From NCBI GenBank assembly GCA_030696435.1, contig JAUYSF010000057.1:1-15068 (forward strand): a stretch of DNA of 15,068 nt, given 5' to 3'. A program made the position numbers and the translations under genes. The notes under the pieces were generated by a model. The model was not told the origin of the DNA. It saw only the letters and a program-made list of their open reading frames with translations, and ran no database searches. Positions 13,454 through 15,068 of this stretch are shown here, in pieces. Each line of letters begins with the position of its first letter. The first letter of the stretch is position 1. The stretch is from Desulfoprunum sp. Its GTDB lineage: Bacteria; Desulfobacterota; Desulfobulbia; Desulfobulbales; Desulfocapsaceae.

Positions 13454-15068
13454 TTGACAAATATATCTTTAAATTACGATGACATCAACCATCAGTTCAT
13501 CGCACTTCTCGCACAACGGGGAATTGTTGAAAGAGAGGCGGTTCTGTCATTTCTCTATCCTCGTCTCGACGATCTTCCTCCACCTCAGGGCATGAAGGGC
13601 TTGGAAATGGCGGTTGATCTCATTGTCGGGGCGCTTACAGATTCACGGGAAATCGTAATTTGGGGAGATTATGACGTCGACGGTACTACGGGCACAGCCT
13701 TACTCATCACCTTTTTCAGAGAGATTGGCAAAGAGGTGTCTTGGCACATTCCGGACAGGTTGTCAGAAGGGTATGGTCTCAATCTCGAATTTTTACGAAA
13801 AATAGGAGAAAACCTCGGGGGAGCCAAATACCTGCTCCTGACGGTTGATTGCGGCATTGCCAACGCCGGTGAAATAGAGGAAATCCAAAGATGGGGAATT
13901 GATGTCATCGTTACAGATCACCATCAAATCCAAAAAGACAACTTGCCGTCTTGCATAATAGTTAATCCACAACAAGAAATGTGCGGGTTTTCTCACACTC
14001 ATCTGGCCGGTGTCGGAGTGGTTTTTTATCTTACAGCAGGCATCCGAGCACGATTGAACACACTGGGCTTTTTTAAAAATCGCACTATGCCTAATCTAAA
14101 AGCTCTTTTGGGCTTTGTGGCACTTGGGTCTATTGCCGACATGGTACCCTTGGTCCAGACTAACAGAATATTGGTAAGAGCCGGCCTGGAAACCTTAGAA
14201 AACAGTCAGCTTCCCGGACTCTCCGCCTTATTCAGATCCTCAGGTATTTCTGACGGCCGGATATTTTCCGAGGATATCGGTTTTTCAATTGGCCCCAAAC
14301 TGAATGCTGCAGGTAGAATGGGGCAGGCAGATCTGGCTGTCAAGATGCTCACCTGTACTGATAAGGTGGAGGCAGAAACATTCGCGAAGCTCCTGACTCA
14401 ATTAAACACTAGCCGAAAAGATAAATGCACAAAAGACCTAGAAAAAGCATTAACTTTTATTGATCCTATCCAAGTGGCACGGGACCGCTGTTGTATTATT
14501 GTGGGAGAGTTTTTTCATGGGGTTATCGGCATCACGGCCTCAAGATTGGTAGAACAATTGAAAGTTCCCGTTATCGTTTGTGCCTTTACGACCGAACCAG
14601 AACAACTCAAAAATATACGGCTACTTAAAGGATCTTGTCGTTCTATTGAAGGAGTGGATATTTTCAAAGCATTGGATCATTGCAAGGAATATCTCACAAC
14701 ATATGGCGGGCATGCCTTAGCTGCCGGTTTGAGTCTGATTGTTGATAATTTAAGTCATTTCAAGCTGAAAGTTGCTGAATACATCCGATCCGAACTAGAA
14801 CTCTTCAAAAAACCGGTAATAATTAAATATGACATGGAACTGCCTATCCAGCTTGCCCTAAGAAGGAACAATATAGAGACATTTGCCCTTCTGGATCCTT
14901 TTGGCCAGGGGAATAAAAAGCCAGTTTTTTATGATGGGAAAGCAGTTGTGAGCCAGGCGCGAGTTCTAGGCCAGAAAAAAGAACATCTGCTGTTGACCTT
15001 TCGTGGGTCTGATACGAATTGCAGGGGAATTGGATTTTCCCTTGGTGAAAAAATTGACCTTGTCAGAG
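13454..15068 (+). CDS. recJ: Single-stranded-DNA-specific 5'-3' exonuclease RecJ (cut by right edge)
   Basis: About 538 codons of the DHH-family exonuclease are present; RecJ usually has 560-590 residues, so only the C-terminal end is missing. The frame is open from 13454 to the edge. Motifs in order are DYDVDGTTG, VDCG, the DHH motif TDHHQ, GSIADMVPL, GPKLNAAGRMGQ, the DHHA1 block HGVIGITASRL, KGSCRSIEGVDIF and YGGHALAAGLSL, then DPFGQGN. RecJ digests single strands in recombination and mismatch or base excision repair. No ATG lies near the expected N-terminus; TTG at 13454, with AGGA six nt upstream, gives MTNISLNYDD and is the best start. Codons are visibly richer in A/T than in the kor operon, perhaps reflecting low expression. 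It is co-directional with miaA after 24 nt. Confidence 0.93.
   Translation, partial: MTNISLNYDDINHQFIALLAQRGIVEREAVLSFLYPRLDDLPPPQGMKGLEMAVDLIVGALTDSREIVIWGDYDVDGTTGTALLITFFREIGKEVSWHIPDRLSEGYGLNLEFLRKIGENLGGAKYLLLTVDCGIANAGEIEEIQRWGIDVIVTDHHQIQKDNLPSCIIVNPQQEMCGFSHTHLAGVGVVFYLTAGIRARLNTLGFFKNRTMPNLKALLGFVALGSIADMVPLVQTNRILVRAGLETLENSQLPGLSALFRSSGISDGRIFSEDIGFSIGPKLNAAGRMGQADLAVKMLTCTDKVEAETFAKLLTQLNTSRKDKCTKDLEKALTFIDPIQVARDRCCIIVGEFFHGVIGITASRLVEQLKVPVIVCAFTTEPEQLKNIRLLKGSCRSIEGVDIFKALDHCKEYLTTYGGHALAAGLSLIVDNLSHFKLKVAEYIRSELELFKKPVIIKYDMELPIQLALRRNNIETFALLDPFGQGNKKPVFYDGKAVVSQARVLGQKKEHLLLTFRGSDTNCRGIGFSLGEKIDLVR

Overview
The window looks like ordinary chromosomal DNA of an anaerobic bacterium. 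I infer Desulfobacterota (former Deltaproteobacteria), possibly Desulfobulbales-like. The reasons are a two-haem (type B) succinate/fumarate oxidoreductase, a four-subunit ferredoxin-dependent 2-oxoacid oxidoreductase, and a moderate GC content with AT-rich intergenic gaps. The lineage rests on gene content, not on any marker search. Almost everything is a recognisable core or metabolic gene; I see no mobile element, CRISPR array, tRNA or rRNA.

Layout: (1) 1-1649, minus strand: sdhC (cytochrome b) followed by the 5' half of sdhA (flavoprotein), which runs off the left edge. (2) 1650-1842: AT-rich divergent promoter region with short direct repeats. (3) 1843-4091, plus: a phosphoglycolate-phosphatase-like HAD hydrolase overlapped by a DUF445 membrane protein. 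(4) 4300-7357, plus: korD-korA-korB-korC, 2-oxoglutarate:ferredoxin oxidoreductase, with its own candidate promoter. (5) 7393-11748, minus, convergent with kor: transcription order trmL, serC, a radical SAM protein, rlmN, and a SagB-type nitroreductase; the last three junctions are very tight (15 nt gap, 1 nt overlap, 8 nt overlap). (6) 11749-12011: divergent intergenic region with a good trmL promoter candidate and an inverted repeat. (7) 12012-15068, plus: a membrane-anchored ComEA-like helix-hairpin-helix protein, miaA and recJ, the last cut by the right edge.

Functionally, KorDABC (2-oxoglutarate and succinyl-CoA with ferredoxin) and the Sdh/Frd complex (succinate and fumarate with menaquinone) are two neighbouring steps of an oxidative or reductive TCA cycle, encoded about 2.7 kb apart on opposite strands. 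Three genes modify RNA (trmL and miaA act on the tRNA anticodon loop, rlmN on 23S rRNA and tRNA); they sit in two operons flanking one divergent promoter region. The items most worth a second look are a radical SAM protein with a CX4CX2C rather than CX3CX2C cluster motif, translationally coupled to rlmN and a standalone SagB-like flavoprotein; the cytochrome b lacking the E-pathway glutamate; and a comEA-like gene in front of miaA-recJ. I do not see convincing evidence of a wholly new system.
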